The notes: generated by a model from the letters alone, not told the origin. A stretch of 64,000 bases of DNA from JAVBOW01 sp031550615 (GCA_031550615.1 JAVBOL010000006.1:1-64000); one strand, 5' to 3'; shown: positions 52,033-61,626, numbered from the stretch's first letter. Program-made: numbers and translations.

Positions 52033-53694
52033 TTATACGTTGTAAAGATAGCGTTTGATACTGCGTTTGGGCGTTTTTTCGAACTCGTTGGGGTAGAGGA
52101 TTATCTGCGAGAGCTGCTCGTATGAGGCCACCATGGTGTTGAGTGTCTGCATGTTCTCGCTCATCACGCCGGGAAGCGCGCTGTGCTGTACCCCGTCGGC
52201 GTCGGCCTGTTCGTAATCGGGGTAAACAAGCGCCACGAGTTTGCCTTCGCGCTCGACGACCAGCGACTCCATTACGCAGTACAGGTTGTTGAGCTTGGCC
52301 TCGATCTCCTCGGGGTAGATATTCTGGCCGCTCGACGAAAGGATCATCGATTTAGACCGGCCACGGATATAGAGCGTGCCGTCGGGGTCCATCGTGCCGA
52401 TATCGCCGGTGTGCAGCCAACCGTCCGGCTCAAGCACGGCTGTGGTCGCCTCCTGGTTCTTGTAGTAGCCCATCATAACGTTCTCTCCGCGCACGATGAT
52501 CTCGCCGGGTTTTTTCTGCGGGTCGTCGGAGGCTATCTTCGCCTCCATTATGCCGTCCAGGATCGCCCCGCACGAGGTGGGTTTGAATACCGCATAATCC
52601 GAGTAACTGATAAGCGGGGCGCATTCGGTCATGCCGTAACCCACCGTAAAGGGGAATTTTATCTTCATCAGGAACTCCTCGACCTCGCGGTTGAGGGGCG
52701 CACCGCCTATGATGACCTGAGCGATGTTGCCGCCGAAGGCGTCCATGAGTTTCTTGCGAATGGTCGAGTATATCGTAGAGTCGATCAGGGGCACCTTGAG
52801 CGCCACCTTCATTATGCCCTTGTCGAGCATGGGAAGAATCTGCTTTTTGTATATCTTCTCGATTATCAGGGGCACGGAGCATACCGTGTAGGGGCGCACC
52901 TCGGCCATCGCCTCAAGCAGTATCTTTGGGGCGGGCATGCGCCCGAGCAGGGTGATGTGCGAACCCACGGCCAGGGGCAGCAGCATGTCGAATGCGCAGC
53001 CGTAGGCGTGGGCCAGGGGCAGGAACGAGAGCACCCTCGATCCCTTGGTGTGGATCTTGTAGCCCAGGCCGTAGACCACGTTGCCGGTCAGGTTGTTGAC
53101 CGTCAGCATCACGCCTTTCGAGAAACCGGTCGTGCCCGAGGTGTAGTTGAGCAGCGCGAGGGCGTCGTTGGGCACGTCGGGATATTTGATGTCCCCGGCA
53201 GAGAAACCCATCGGGTAGCGCTTGCGGTAGTGTTTGGTGAGGTGGCACACGTACTCCTTTATCGAGTTGCCCGATCTTTCGTACAGGCAGCTGTAATCCG
53301 TCAGCGAGAACGCCGCCCGGATGCCCTCGACCTGATCCGTTTCTATGATGTCCCAGAACGTGTCACCCACGAAGAGCAACTGGCTCTCGGAGTGATTGAT
53401 GATATGGTGCACGTCGTTGGCGTTGAAATCGGGCAGGATGGGCACTATCACGGCGCCGTAGGTGATCGTGGCGACGTAGGCCATGCACCAACGGGGATTG
53501 CTGCGCCCTATCAGGGCTATCTTGTCGCCCTGTTTGATCTTGCACTCTTCGAACAGCAGGTGCAGTTTGGCGATCTGCTTCGCCATTTCGAAATACGAGA
53601 ATTGCTCCTTCTTGAAGTAGTCGCTAAGGGCCGGCAACTCGCGGTTCTCGCGAAAGCTCTCCTGGTATATCTTTATAAGGTTTTCCTGCATCAT
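52033..53694 (-). CDS. Long-chain acyl-CoA ligase-like AMP-forming enzyme
   Basis: A 553-residue adenylate-forming enzyme. The P-loop ALLNYTSGTTGFSKGVML, the VGYGMTECAPLIS motif, LHTGDIGTMDPDGTLYI and GRSKSMILSSSGQNIYPEEI (hinge) are all present, with Lys in EKTPKRSIKRYLYN at the end. It activates fatty acids with ATP and CoA (or acyl-ACP), feeding membrane lipid synthesis. It overlaps plsY by 4 bases, so the ligase and PlsY form one operon. Confidence 0.88.
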   Translation of the reverse strand: MMQENLIKIYQESFRENRELPALSDYFKKEQFSYFEMAKQIAKLHLLFEECKIKQGDKIALIGRSNPRWCMAYVATITYGAVIVPILPDFNANDVHHIINHSESQLLFVGDTFWDIIETDQVEGIRAAFSLTDYSCLYERSGNSIKEYVCHLTKHYRKRYPMGFSAGDIKYPDVPNDALALLNYTSGTTGFSKGVMLTVNNLTGNVVYGLGYKIHTKGSRVLSFLPLAHAYGCAFDMLLPLAVGSHITLLGRMPAPKILLEAMAEVRPYTVCSVPLIIEKIYKKQILPMLDKGIMKVALKVPLIDSTIYSTIRKKLMDAFGGNIAQVIIGGAPLNREVEEFLMKIKFPFTVGYGMTECAPLISYSDYAVFKPTSCGAILDGIMEAKIASDDPQKKPGEIIVRGENVMMGYYKNQEATTAVLEPDGWLHTGDIGTMDPDGTLYIRGRSKSMILSSSGQNIYPEEIEAKLNNLYCVMESLVVEREGKLVALVYPDYEQADADGVQHSALPGVMSENMQTLNTMVASYEQLSQIILYPNEFEKTPKRSIKRYLYNV

Positions 53695-54320
53695 TGTTTA
53701 TTGCGTTTTATTAAATACGTTTTATTCTCTTCGCCGCTTAACAGGCGTTTTATGTTTTTCCGGTGCGTATATATCAGCAGCACGCTCACCGCGCAGCAGA
53801 AAACCAGCAGCGGGGCGTAGGTCTGCCTGAATACCACCCCTACGAAAACGGGCAGCAGGGCCCCCGCTATCATCGAGCCGAGCGACACGTAGTGCGTGGT
53901 CGCCAGCACGACTACGAACACGCCCAGGCAAAGCCCTACGGCGGCGGGATGCACGGCCAGCACCGCCCCGGCGAGAGTGGCCACCCCCTTGCCGCCGCGA
54001 AATCCGACGAAAACGGGGAATATGTGCCCCAGCACGGCCACCGCGACCAGCATCAGTTTCAGGTCGGTCAGAGCGTCGCCCGCCAGCGGGGTGAGGTGGG
54101 AGAGCATTACAGCTGCAAAACCCTTGCCGATATCCATCGCGAAGACCGGCAGGGCGGCTTTTGCGCCCAGCACGCGCAGGGTGTTCGTCGCCCCGGCGTT
54201 GCGGCTGCCGTGTTCGCGTACGTCGATTCCGTAGAACCGTTTGCCGATCCAGACGGCGCTCGGGATCGACCCGAGCAGGTAGGCTGCCGCAAGGACGGCT
54301 ATGTATCCCAATATATCCAT
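53691..54320 (-). CDS. plsY: Glycerol-3-phosphate acyltransferase PlsY
   Basis: A 209-residue inner-membrane enzyme that transfers an acyl group from acyl-phosphate to glycerol 3-phosphate, the first step of phospholipid synthesis. The conserved blocks LGSIPSA, GSRNAGATNTLRVLG and GFRGGKGVATLAG are intact. I set the start at 54320, because MDILGYI begins the first membrane helix; the frame opens further upstream. A minus-strand TATCTTTG box is 56 bases upstream. The ligase gene follows with a 4-base overlap. Confidence 0.95.
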   Translation of the reverse strand: MDILGYIAVLAAAYLLGSIPSAVWIGKRFYGIDVREHGSRNAGATNTLRVLGAKAALPVFAMDIGKGFAAVMLSHLTPLAGDALTDLKLMLVAVAVLGHIFPVFVGFRGGKGVATLAGAVLAVHPAAVGLCLGVFVVVLATTHYVSLGSMIAGALLPVFVGVVFRQTYAPLLVFCCAVSVLLIYTHRKNIKRLLSGEENKTYLIKRNKQ

Positions 54321-54375
54321 AACTAAACGATTGCGCGTGAAAAACCGTGGCGGCAATACCGCGGCCAAAACACCG

Positions 54376-54383
54376 CAAAGATA
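54376..54383 (-). promoter_or_regulatory. -7 box for plsY operon
   Basis: Reads TATCTTTG on the minus strand, an exact TAnnTTTG match, 56 bases upstream of plsY. Confidence 0.5.
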
Positions 54384-54504
54384 GCAAAACCCGGCGATAT
54401 TATAAAAATCCCCTAATCACCCCGATAGGGTAAAAGTGGCCCGGAATGTTTTTATAGCGCGATTTTTGATTATATTTACCGGGTAAACCAAAACCAACAC
54501 GATT

Positions 54505-54939
54505 ATGAGAAGGGCGTTTTTATGTATTGCGGTAATGTTGGCGTCGAGCGCATGCGTTCATGCCGGAGCCGATAAACACATCGAAGTGAGCGGATTGCCC
54601 GCCCCGGCGCAGCAATTCCTCTCGACCTATTTCCCGAATGCCGCCCCGGCCTACGTCAAGGTCGACAATGAATTCATGTCGAAGAATTACGAAGTTATGT
54701 TCTCGACCGGAGAAAAAGTGGAGTTCAACTCCAAAGGGACATGGACGGAAGTCGATTGCGATATGGCGACCGTGCCCGCGGGGATAGTCCCCAAGCCTAT
54801 CGGCACTTATGTGATGACCAAGCACCCCGAGCGCAAGATCGTCAGCATCTCGCGCGACCGGCACGACTACGAGGTTGAGCTCGATACGGGACTGGACCTG
54901 AAATTCGACCTAAAGTTCAATCTTATCGAGGTCGACTAA
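54505..54939 (+). CDS. PepSY-like (DUF2874) periplasmic protein
   Basis: A 144-residue exported protein (signal peptide about 1-20, ending HAGA). The mature part repeats the short PepSY-like unit: LPAPAQQFLSTYFPNA then a strand-rich segment ending VEFNSKGTWTEVD, and again VPKPIGTYVMTKHPERKI ending DLKFNLIEVD. Such small proteins are common in Bacteroidetes, of unknown function; inhibitor or chaperone roles have been proposed. A near-consensus TATATTTA box lies at 54471-54478. Confidence 0.75.
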   Translation: MRRAFLCIAVMLASSACVHAGADKHIEVSGLPAPAQQFLSTYFPNAAPAYVKVDNEFMSKNYEVMFSTGEKVEFNSKGTWTEVDCDMATVPAGIVPKPIGTYVMTKHPERKIVSISRDRHDYEVELDTGLDLKFDLKFNLIEVD

Positions 54940-54946
54940 ATACAGG

Positions 54947-54972
54947 GGCTGCCGGAAGTGGCAGCCTTTTTT
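54947..54972 (+). terminator. Intrinsic terminator
   Basis: GGCTGCC (54947-54953) pairs with GGCAGCC (54960-54966), followed by six T. Confidence 0.85.
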
Positions 54973-55007
54973 ATTGCCGGACGAGTGATAAATTAAACAT
55001 AAATAGC

Positions 55008-55015
55008 TATATTTG
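55008..55015 (+). promoter_or_regulatory. -7 box for the YitT gene
   Basis: TATATTTG, an exact TAnnTTTG match, 18 bases before the ATG at 55034. Confidence 0.5.
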
Positions 55016-55033
55016 TAGAATATTTCAAAGACA

Positions 55034-55948
55034 ATGAGGCGTTTCAGAGAGGAATTGTTCACCTGGGCATGGTGGAAATCGTGGGTATTCATATTTTTCG
55101 GCTGCCTGGTCATGGCTGCCGGTTTCGTGCTGTTCATAAACCCCTACCGCATCGTGCCGGGAGGCGTGTATGGCATGGGTATCGTGCTGCACGCCGTATT
55201 CCCCTCGATCCAGGTGGGTACTTTCGGCCTTATGTTCGACGTGCCCCTGATGATGATCGCGTTCTATTTCTTCGGGGGGCAATTCGGGGGGCGCACGGTG
55301 GTGGCAGCCATAACCACGCCCATAATAATGAACGTCCTGACCCACTACATAGGCGAAAATCCTGCGACCATGCTGGGCGGCAGGATAAACCTGGCCGACG
55401 ACATAATAATAAGCTGCCTTTTCGGGGGGGTGATGATAGGCGCCGGGGTGGGCCTTATAATCCGCACCAGGGCGACCAGCGGGGGGACGGACATCGTGGC
55501 CATGATATTGACCAAATTCACCCGCCTGACATTCTCGAACGCCATATTCATCGTCGACTCGGCGGTGGTGATATTCGGTATCGTGATATTGGGCGACTGG
55601 CGGCTGCCGCTCTATTCGATAGTGACCATATACGTTTCGGCGCGCGTGATAGATTACGTGATCGACGGGGCGAGTTACGACAAACTGCTGTTTATTATCT
55701 CGGACAAGCACGAGCAACTGCGATCATTCATCCTCGACGAAATGGGCCGCGGGGCGACCTATATAAAATCGTCGGGAATGTACACCGGACAGGCCAAAGA
55801 GATGATCTTCCTGGTGGTGAGCCGCCGCGAAGTGGCCACGGTGGAGAGGATGGTCCACAAAGTGGATCCCCTATCGTTTGTGGTGGTGGTGGACGCCTAT
55901 GAGACATTCGGCGACGGATTCCAGTCATTCCCCGCGGAAAACGCGTAA
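55034..55948 (+). CDS. YitT-family membrane protein
   Basis: A 304-residue protein with five to six membrane segments (residues about 15-200), followed by a soluble DUF2179 domain. Conserved points are FVLFINPYRIVPGGVYGMGI, GGVMIGAGVGLIIR, RATSGGTDIVAM, and in the DUF2179 part GRGATYIKSSGMYTGQ and EMIFLVVSRREV. The function is unknown. It is monocistronic with its own promoter box. Confidence 0.88.
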   Translation: MRRFREELFTWAWWKSWVFIFFGCLVMAAGFVLFINPYRIVPGGVYGMGIVLHAVFPSIQVGTFGLMFDVPLMMIAFYFFGGQFGGRTVVAAITTPIIMNVLTHYIGENPATMLGGRINLADDIIISCLFGGVMIGAGVGLIIRTRATSGGTDIVAMILTKFTRLTFSNAIFIVDSAVVIFGIVILGDWRLPLYSIVTIYVSARVIDYVIDGASYDKLLFIISDKHEQLRSFILDEMGRGATYIKSSGMYTGQAKEMIFLVVSRREVATVERMVHKVDPLSFVVVVDAYETFGDGFQSFPAENA

Positions 55949-56036
55949 AGGGGGCTGTCGTCCTCCCGAATCCGGGAAAATGTACGTTATTGTATATTAA
56001 ACGGACTATCGTTATATCAGGAATGCTTAAATCAGC

Positions 56037-56044
56037 TAATTTTG
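56037..56044 (+). promoter_or_regulatory. -7 box for the sulfatase gene
   Basis: TAATTTTG, an exact TAnnTTTG match, 19 bases before the ATG at 56064. Confidence 0.45.
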
Positions 56045-56063
56045 TTTCATAAATCCTGACTTT

Positions 56064-57473
56064 ATGAAACCGATAATCACTGCGCTGTTGACGGGTTGCA
56101 CCCTGCCCTGCCTATTCCCCGCCGCTGCGGATGCGGCGAAGACCGGGAAGGCAGACCGTAAGCCTAACGTACTCTTCATCGTGGCCGACCAGTTGCGCTA
56201 CGACATGCTCTCGTGCCGCGGCAACCGCTATTTGTCCACACCTAACCTCGACCGCCTGGTCGGGCAGGGCTACAACTTCGGCAGGACATATACCGCCAAT
56301 ACGGTCTCGATGCCCTCGCGCTTCGGGCTGATGACAGGCCACTACGCCTCTGAGGTCGGCACGCGCACCAACAGCACGCTTTTTGACAAGGATAAGGTCC
56401 TCGCCATCGCCCGCGAGAGCAGCCTGGGGCACCTTTTCACCGCGGCGGGCTACGATACGAGGTATTCCGGCATGACCAACCTCTACGGGACGAAGGATAT
56501 GACCGAGTACGGCTTCACGCTCTGCGGCACCGACCCCTATGACGGGCCGATGGAGTACGCGGAGAAGTTCTTTGCGGGGCGCGGCGACTCCGAAAAACCG
56601 TTTTTCCTCTACCTGGCATTCATGAACCCCCACGACATCTGCTACGGCGCGGGCATGGATCCGCGTTTCCCCGACAAACTCAGCGCGAAGGCCACGTCTA
56701 CGACCAAGATATACCTCGAAAAGAAAGACGGCATGGATCGCGCCGAGTACCTCGCCCAGGTGCCGCCGAAGCCCGCCAACGCCGATCCATTGCCTATACT
56801 TGAGGCCAAGACCAAGGTCACCGGCACCGGATACCGCGATTGGAATGACGAGCAATGGGGGCTTTACCGTTGGATGTATTGCCGCCTTATCGAGCACGTC
56901 GACGGCCAGATAGGACGCATACTCGCTGCCATCGACCGCGCGGGGCTTACCGACAACACGATCATAGTCTTTACCTCGGATCACGGCGAACATTGCCAGT
57001 CGCATGGGTTGGTGTTCAAATTCTTCGCCCTCGAAGAGGCCCAGCGCGTGCCTTTCATCTTCAGCGGCCCGGGGATCGGCAGTAAGGGCACGGACAACTC
57101 GGCGCTGGTGTGCAACGGTGTGGATTTCGTGCCCACGATATGCGACCTGGCCGGGGTGGAGCGCCCCGCGTCGCTGTGCGGCGTTTCGCTCAAGCCCTAC
57201 CTTACTGGTAAAGGCCCCAAACCCCGCCGCGAATATATCTTCGCCGAGAGCAGCTGCTGTTACCAGGTCAACGACGGGCGTTATAAATACACCGCCCTGG
57301 AATACAAGGGCAATCCCGAGATGCTTTTCGACCTCGCCTCGGATCCGGGCGAGACCCGCAACCTCGCCATGGCGCCGCAATACGCCGGTGTGAAGGAGCG
57401 CCTGAAAAAAGCGCTAATGCAGCGCCTCGAAGCGCGGGGGCTGCCCCTGCTGGACAATTATGTGGTGGAATAA
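56064..57473 (+). CDS. Exported sulfatase, Ser-type formylglycine site
   Basis: A 469-residue sulfatase with a signal peptide (about 1-25). NVLFIVADQLRYDML gives the metal-binding Asp, and TVSMPSRFGLMTG carries the S-x-P-S-R site, in which Ser82 must be oxidised to formylglycine by an anaerobic sulfatase-maturating enzyme not present in the window. IVFTSDHGEH is the second metal site. It probably desulfates glycosaminoglycans or mucin in the periplasm or at the surface. No matching SusC/SusD pair lies nearby. Confidence 0.9.
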   Translation: MKPIITALLTGCTLPCLFPAAADAAKTGKADRKPNVLFIVADQLRYDMLSCRGNRYLSTPNLDRLVGQGYNFGRTYTANTVSMPSRFGLMTGHYASEVGTRTNSTLFDKDKVLAIARESSLGHLFTAAGYDTRYSGMTNLYGTKDMTEYGFTLCGTDPYDGPMEYAEKFFAGRGDSEKPFFLYLAFMNPHDICYGAGMDPRFPDKLSAKATSTTKIYLEKKDGMDRAEYLAQVPPKPANADPLPILEAKTKVTGTGYRDWNDEQWGLYRWMYCRLIEHVDGQIGRILAAIDRAGLTDNTIIVFTSDHGEHCQSHGLVFKFFALEEAQRVPFIFSGPGIGSKGTDNSALVCNGVDFVPTICDLAGVERPASLCGVSLKPYLTGKGPKPRREYIFAESSCCYQVNDGRYKYTALEYKGNPEMLFDLASDPGETRNLAMAPQYAGVKERLKKALMQRLEARGLPLLDNYVVE

Positions 57474-57475
57474 AT

Positions 57476-57507
57476 AATGGCCGCGTTCTTCGAAGAACGC
57501 GGCCATT
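57476..57507. terminator. Bidirectional terminator, perfect 32-bp palindrome
   Basis: AATGGCCGCGTTCTTC (57476-57491) followed by its exact reverse complement (57492-57507), making a 32-bp palindrome. It lies between the converging sulfatase and uxaA genes. Confidence 0.85.
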
Positions 57508-57523
57508 TCTTTGCCGGACGGTA

Positions 57524-59029
57524 TTACAGTGTAACGCCGGTTTTGAATATTGCGATCTCGCGGAAGCCGCTCAGTTCGTTGTTCACGGCACGTCCCGACG
57601 CCACCTCGATTATGTAGTCGGTGAAGCGGTCCGCCACGGCCTCCATTTTTTCGCCCTCGACGATCACCCCGGCGTTGAAGTCTATCCAATGGGGCTTTTT
57701 GGCCGCCAGCGCGGAATTGGTCGATATCTTCATCGTGGGGACGTATGTGCCGAAAGGAGTGCCGCGCCCGGTGGTGAAGAGCACTATCTGGCATCCGGCG
57801 GAAGCCAGGGCCGTCGCCGCCACAAGGTCGTTGCCGGGAGCCGAGAGCAGGTTGAGGCCTTTGGTTTGCAGCCTCTCCCCGTACGCCAGCACGCCCTGCA
57901 CGAGCGACGCGCCCGATTTCTGTGTGCAGCCGAGGGATTTTTCCTCAAGGGTCGAGATGCCGCCCGCTTTGTTGCCCGGTGAGGGGTTTTCGTAGACGGG
58001 CTGGTCGAGGCGGATGAAGTAATTCTTGAAATCGTTGATAAGCCCGACCGTGCGGTCGAATATGGCTTTATCCCTTGCGCGGGCCATCAGGATCGTCTCG
58101 GCGCCGAACATTTCAGGCACTTCGGTCAGCACGGAGGTGCCTCCACAGGCGGTTATGCGGTCGGAGAATACACCTAAAAGAGGGTTGGCGGTGATACCTG
58201 AAAAACCGTCCGAGCCTCCGCATTTCAGCCCCACGCGAAGTTCCGACAGGGGTACTTCGACGCGGCGGTCGGCGGACGCGGTGGCGTAGAGTTCGCGCAG
58301 AAGGCGCATGCCCTCGGCCAACTCGTCGCCCTCGATCTTCTGGGTTTCGATGTATTTCACCCTCGCGGGGTCAACCTTGCCGACCAACTCGGCGAATGCT
58401 CCGATCTGGTTGTTCTCACAGCCCAGCCCGATCACCAGCACCGCCCCGGCGTTGGGGTGGAGCGCCAAGTCGCGCAGTATGTTGCGCGTGTTCTCGTGGT
58501 CGCCGCCCAGCTGCGAACAGCCGTAGTTGTGCGGGAAGGCGGCTACGGCGGTCACCCCCTCGACGGAGGGCTGGCCCGAGGAGCGGATTCCCGTCTCCTC
58601 GCGCAGCGTGGCGGCCAGGCGCTCGGCGATGCCGTTAACGCAGCCGACGGTTGGGATGATCCACACCTCGTTGCGTATGCCCACCTCGCCGTTGGCGCGG
58701 CGGAAACCGCGGAATGTGCGCGTGGGGTAGCATGCTGCGGACACAGGAGGGGCGATGGGCTCGTATTTGTATTCGAGCACGCCGCTCAGGTTGGTCTTTA
58801 TGTTCTTCTCGTTGACCCACTCCCCGGCGGCGATATCCTTTACCGCATGGCCGATAGGGTAGCCGTATTTTACGATATGCCCGCCCGTGGATATCGGCAG
58901 CAGGGCGAATTTATGCCCCGCGGGGATCTCCTCGGCCAGGACGACGCCCTCGGCGAGCGTGCCTTTCGCAAGGTCTGAGATGGCTACCGCCACATTGTCG
59001 GCGGGGTTGATCTTTAAAAACGAAGCCAT
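57524..59029 (-). CDS. uxaA: Altronate dehydratase
   Basis: A 501-residue enzyme converting D-altronate to 2-keto-3-deoxygluconate. An N-terminal SAF domain (PADNVAVAISDLAKGTL to about 100) precedes the main domain with GCVNGIAERLA, HNYGCSQLGGDHENTR, LGCENNQIG and LKCGGSDGFSGITANP. TGRGTPFG and KISTNSALAAKKPHWIDF lie near the C-terminus. Normal length. It is 3 bases after uxaB, the last gene of lacI-uxaB-uxaA. Confidence 0.93.
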   Translation of the reverse strand: MASFLKINPADNVAVAISDLAKGTLAEGVVLAEEIPAGHKFALLPISTGGHIVKYGYPIGHAVKDIAAGEWVNEKNIKTNLSGVLEYKYEPIAPPVSAACYPTRTFRGFRRANGEVGIRNEVWIIPTVGCVNGIAERLAATLREETGIRSSGQPSVEGVTAVAAFPHNYGCSQLGGDHENTRNILRDLALHPNAGAVLVIGLGCENNQIGAFAELVGKVDPARVKYIETQKIEGDELAEGMRLLRELYATASADRRVEVPLSELRVGLKCGGSDGFSGITANPLLGVFSDRITACGGTSVLTEVPEMFGAETILMARARDKAIFDRTVGLINDFKNYFIRLDQPVYENPSPGNKAGGISTLEEKSLGCTQKSGASLVQGVLAYGERLQTKGLNLLSAPGNDLVAATALASAGCQIVLFTTGRGTPFGTYVPTMKISTNSALAAKKPHWIDFNAGVIVEGEKMEAVADRFTDYIIEVASGRAVNNELSGFREIAIFKTGVTL

Positions 59030-59032
59030 CTC

Positions 59033-60475
59033 TTAGATCGAATCTATCTGTTTTACCGCTTCCACCATGCCCTTTTCGGCGATCATGTGCAGGTAGTTGC
59101 ACAGCATTTCGTGCAGCCCGGCGATTTTGACGAGGTTCTCGCCCCAGATGAATTCGGCGCTCAGAACCCCCGAGGCCACTTTGCAGGGATCGCCCGTGGC
59201 CCACAGCTTTGCGAGCAGGTCCAGAATGGGCTGGTCGTCCATCGGTTTGATCTCGTCAGCGCCGCGCTTGCCTCCTTTATAGTATGTGGCGATAGCGGCC
59301 AGCCCGAACACCAACCCGCGGGGAAGTCCCCCCTTGCGCTCGATGAACTTTTTGAGGGCGGGCAGGTCGCGTGATTTGAATTTAGAGAAAGAGTTGAGGG
59401 TGATGCTCGTTACGTAGTGCTTTACGAAGGGGTTGCGGAAACGGTCGATCACGTCGGCGCCGAAAGCTTCCAGCTCCGCTTTGGGCAGATCGAGCGAGGG
59501 GAGCAGCTCGTCGAACATCACCCTGCGCACGTAATCGCCCACCACGGGGTCTTCGATGCCTTCGCGCACGGTGTCCATCCCGGCCAGGTAGGTCACGGGG
59601 GCCATCACGGTGTGGGGGCCGTTAAGAAGGGTCACTTTGCGGTCGCGGTAGGGTTTCATGCTCTCCACGAAAAGCACGTTGAGCCCTGCCAGGTCGGCGG
59701 GGAATTCCTTGCGCACCTGGTGCGGGGCCTCGATCACCCACAGGTGGAATATCTCGCCCTCGACCACCAGGTCGTCCTTATAGCCGAGCTCTTCGGTTAT
59801 CGCGCCGATCTCCTCGCGGGGGAATCCCGGCACGATGCGGTCGACCAGCGTGTTGCACCAGATGCACGCCTCGCGCGCCCATTTGCGGAACGCCTCGCCC
59901 AGGCCCCACAGGTCGATGTACTGCTCGACGCAGCGCAGCAGGTTGTCGCCGTTGCGGTCGATCAACTCGCATGGGATCACGATAAGGCCCTTTTCTGCAT
60001 CTCCGCCGAATTTCTGAAAACGCTCGTAGAGCAGTTTTGTGAGTTTTCCCGGGTACGTGCACGGAGGGCAGTTTTCGAGTTTGTCCTCATCGCTGAAGGC
60101 TATGCCGGCCTCGGTGGTGTTCGAAATGACGAACCTCACCGCCGGGTCGAGAGCCAGATCTACGTAGCGCTGGTACTCTTCATAGGGGTTTATGGCGGTC
60201 GAAATCGTGTCGATCAGCGTAGTGGTGCGGGTGGGTTTTCCATCCTCTATACCTTTAAGGATCAGGGTATAGAGGCAGTCCTGCTTTTGCAGCATCGGCA
60301 CAAGTCCCTGCGCGATGGGCTGCACGGCGGCCACGCCCGTGTTGAAATCCAACTGCTTGTTCATGCGGAAGATGATCCAGTCGACGAATGCGCGCATGAA
60401 GTTGCCCTCGCCGAATTGGATGACCCTTACCGGGTAGAGTGTGTTTTCGACGGTTTTGCGATCGAGGTTTTTCAT
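59033..60475 (-). CDS. uxaB: Tagaturonate reductase (altronate oxidoreductase)
   Basis: A 480-residue mannitol-dehydrogenase-family protein that reduces D-tagaturonate with NADH to D-altronate. The N-terminal VIQFGEGNFMRAFVDWI is the NAD-binding signature of this family, and LLNGPHTVMAPVTYLAG and FRNPFVKHYVTSI fit the substrate domain. It overlaps the regulator gene by 4 bases and is 3 bases before uxaA. With uxaC it feeds the galacturonate branch to 2-keto-3-deoxygluconate. Confidence 0.92.
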   Translation of the reverse strand: MKNLDRKTVENTLYPVRVIQFGEGNFMRAFVDWIIFRMNKQLDFNTGVAAVQPIAQGLVPMLQKQDCLYTLILKGIEDGKPTRTTTLIDTISTAINPYEEYQRYVDLALDPAVRFVISNTTEAGIAFSDEDKLENCPPCTYPGKLTKLLYERFQKFGGDAEKGLIVIPCELIDRNGDNLLRCVEQYIDLWGLGEAFRKWAREACIWCNTLVDRIVPGFPREEIGAITEELGYKDDLVVEGEIFHLWVIEAPHQVRKEFPADLAGLNVLFVESMKPYRDRKVTLLNGPHTVMAPVTYLAGMDTVREGIEDPVVGDYVRRVMFDELLPSLDLPKAELEAFGADVIDRFRNPFVKHYVTSITLNSFSKFKSRDLPALKKFIERKGGLPRGLVFGLAAIATYYKGGKRGADEIKPMDDQPILDLLAKLWATGDPCKVASGVLSAEFIWGENLVKIAGLHEMLCNYLHMIAEKGMVEAVKQIDSI

Positions 60476-61542
60476 ATGTGATTGTTTTTAAAATAATAAT
60501 CTGCGTTATAACGTGTCAATATATCTATCGATGAGAAATTATCCTTGGCCGCCGGGTTTTTATGCAGGGTCAGGAACTCGGCGAGCGCTTGCACGGCGTG
60601 GTAAACGTCCATTTCGGTAATGCTGGTTATCAGGTACTTGCAAAAGCCTTTGCGCAGCGAGTCTATGTTGCGCGGCAGCATGTCGAAGCCCACCAGACGC
60701 TTGCCGGTGACCCCGGCCGCCTCCAGGTATTCGGCCACCAGGTGCACCCGCGAGTTGAACATAACCAGCAGGTTGACCTCAGGGTGCGCCTTGAAGAATG
60801 CGTCCAGCACCATTTTATTATATGCGGGGTCTGAGGGGCGCAGCAACTCCTCGTAGACCTTGGTTTCGGGCATGTGCTCGTCGATGTAGGCCATAAAGCC
60901 GCGCGAACGCTCCGAGGTGGTGTTGTTGCGGCGGCTGGCGCGCTCGATGCCGAACGTGCCCACCGGCCCGCGTCGTTCGCAGTCGGTCAGCAGCGCCGCG
61001 CTCTGGTAGCCGCACTGGAACATCGACATGCCGAAGTAGGCCAGGTAGCCCATATTCTCGATGCGCGAGTCGATGAATACGTATGGTATCTCGCGCTGCG
61101 TTAGCTCGGTGGTGATGTATGCCGTGCTGTCGCGGTACATCGGGGCCATGACCACGCCAGCCGGGGCGCTCTCCAGAAGGCGGCGGCAGGTGTCGCGGAA
61201 AGAACTCTCGTCGAACTGCTCGTAATGGAATATCTCTATGTCGACGTTGTAGTTGCCTTCGTTGGCGCGGGCGCGCTCTATGCCCTTGTGCACCAACTCC
61301 CAGAATTCGCCGCCCTGGGCCGAAGGTATCAGGCACGCGATAAGGTAGCGGCGGCGCGAGGCGAGCATCGAGGCGTAGATATTGGGACGGTAGCCCATCT
61401 GCTCGATGACCTCCAGGACCTTGGCGCGGCTGGCTTCGGACACTTCGCCGCGGTTGTGCACCACGCGGTCGACCGTGCCTTTGGATACTCCGGCAAGCCT
61501 TGCGACGTCTTTTATAGTGAGTTTTTTATTCACTTTATCCAT
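60472..61542 (-). CDS. LacI-family regulator of the hexuronate genes
   Basis: A 356-residue transcription factor. The helix-turn-helix is LTIKDVARLAGVSKGTVDRV (about residues 8-27), followed by the hinge. The sugar-binding domain has IACLIPSAQGGEFWELVHKG and VFIDSRIENM. It is first in the operon with uxaB and uxaA and diverges from uxaC, so it most likely binds a hexuronate intermediate and controls both directions through the palindrome at 61627-61642. The precise ligand is unknown. Confidence 0.88.
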   Translation of the reverse strand: MDKVNKKLTIKDVARLAGVSKGTVDRVVHNRGEVSEASRAKVLEVIEQMGYRPNIYASMLASRRRYLIACLIPSAQGGEFWELVHKGIERARANEGNYNVDIEIFHYEQFDESSFRDTCRRLLESAPAGVVMAPMYRDSTAYITTELTQREIPYVFIDSRIENMGYLAYFGMSMFQCGYQSAALLTDCERRGPVGTFGIERASRRNNTTSERSRGFMAYIDEHMPETKVYEELLRPSDPAYNKMVLDAFFKAHPEVNLLVMFNSRVHLVAEYLEAAGVTGKRLVGFDMLPRNIDSLRKGFCKYLITSITEMDVYHAVQALAEFLTLHKNPAAKDNFSSIDILTRYNADYYFKNNHI

Positions 61543-61608
61543 AGCTCAAAAGTAGTGTATGCCCTCGGGGTCAGCAGTTAAAAATTGACCGAAAACATGG
61601 ATTTATCA

Positions 61609-61616
61609 GCAAAGGT
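61609..61616 (-). promoter_or_regulatory. -7 box for lacI-uxaB-uxaA
   Basis: Reads TACCTTTG on the minus strand, an exact TAnnTTTG match. The -33 region falls in the palindrome at 61627-61642. Confidence 0.55.
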
Positions 61617-61626
61617 ATCAAATTTG

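Noticed and set aside
52183..53820. Plus-strand open frame of 545 codons
   Set aside because: It is antisense to the acyl-CoA ligase, which carries all adenylate-forming motifs.
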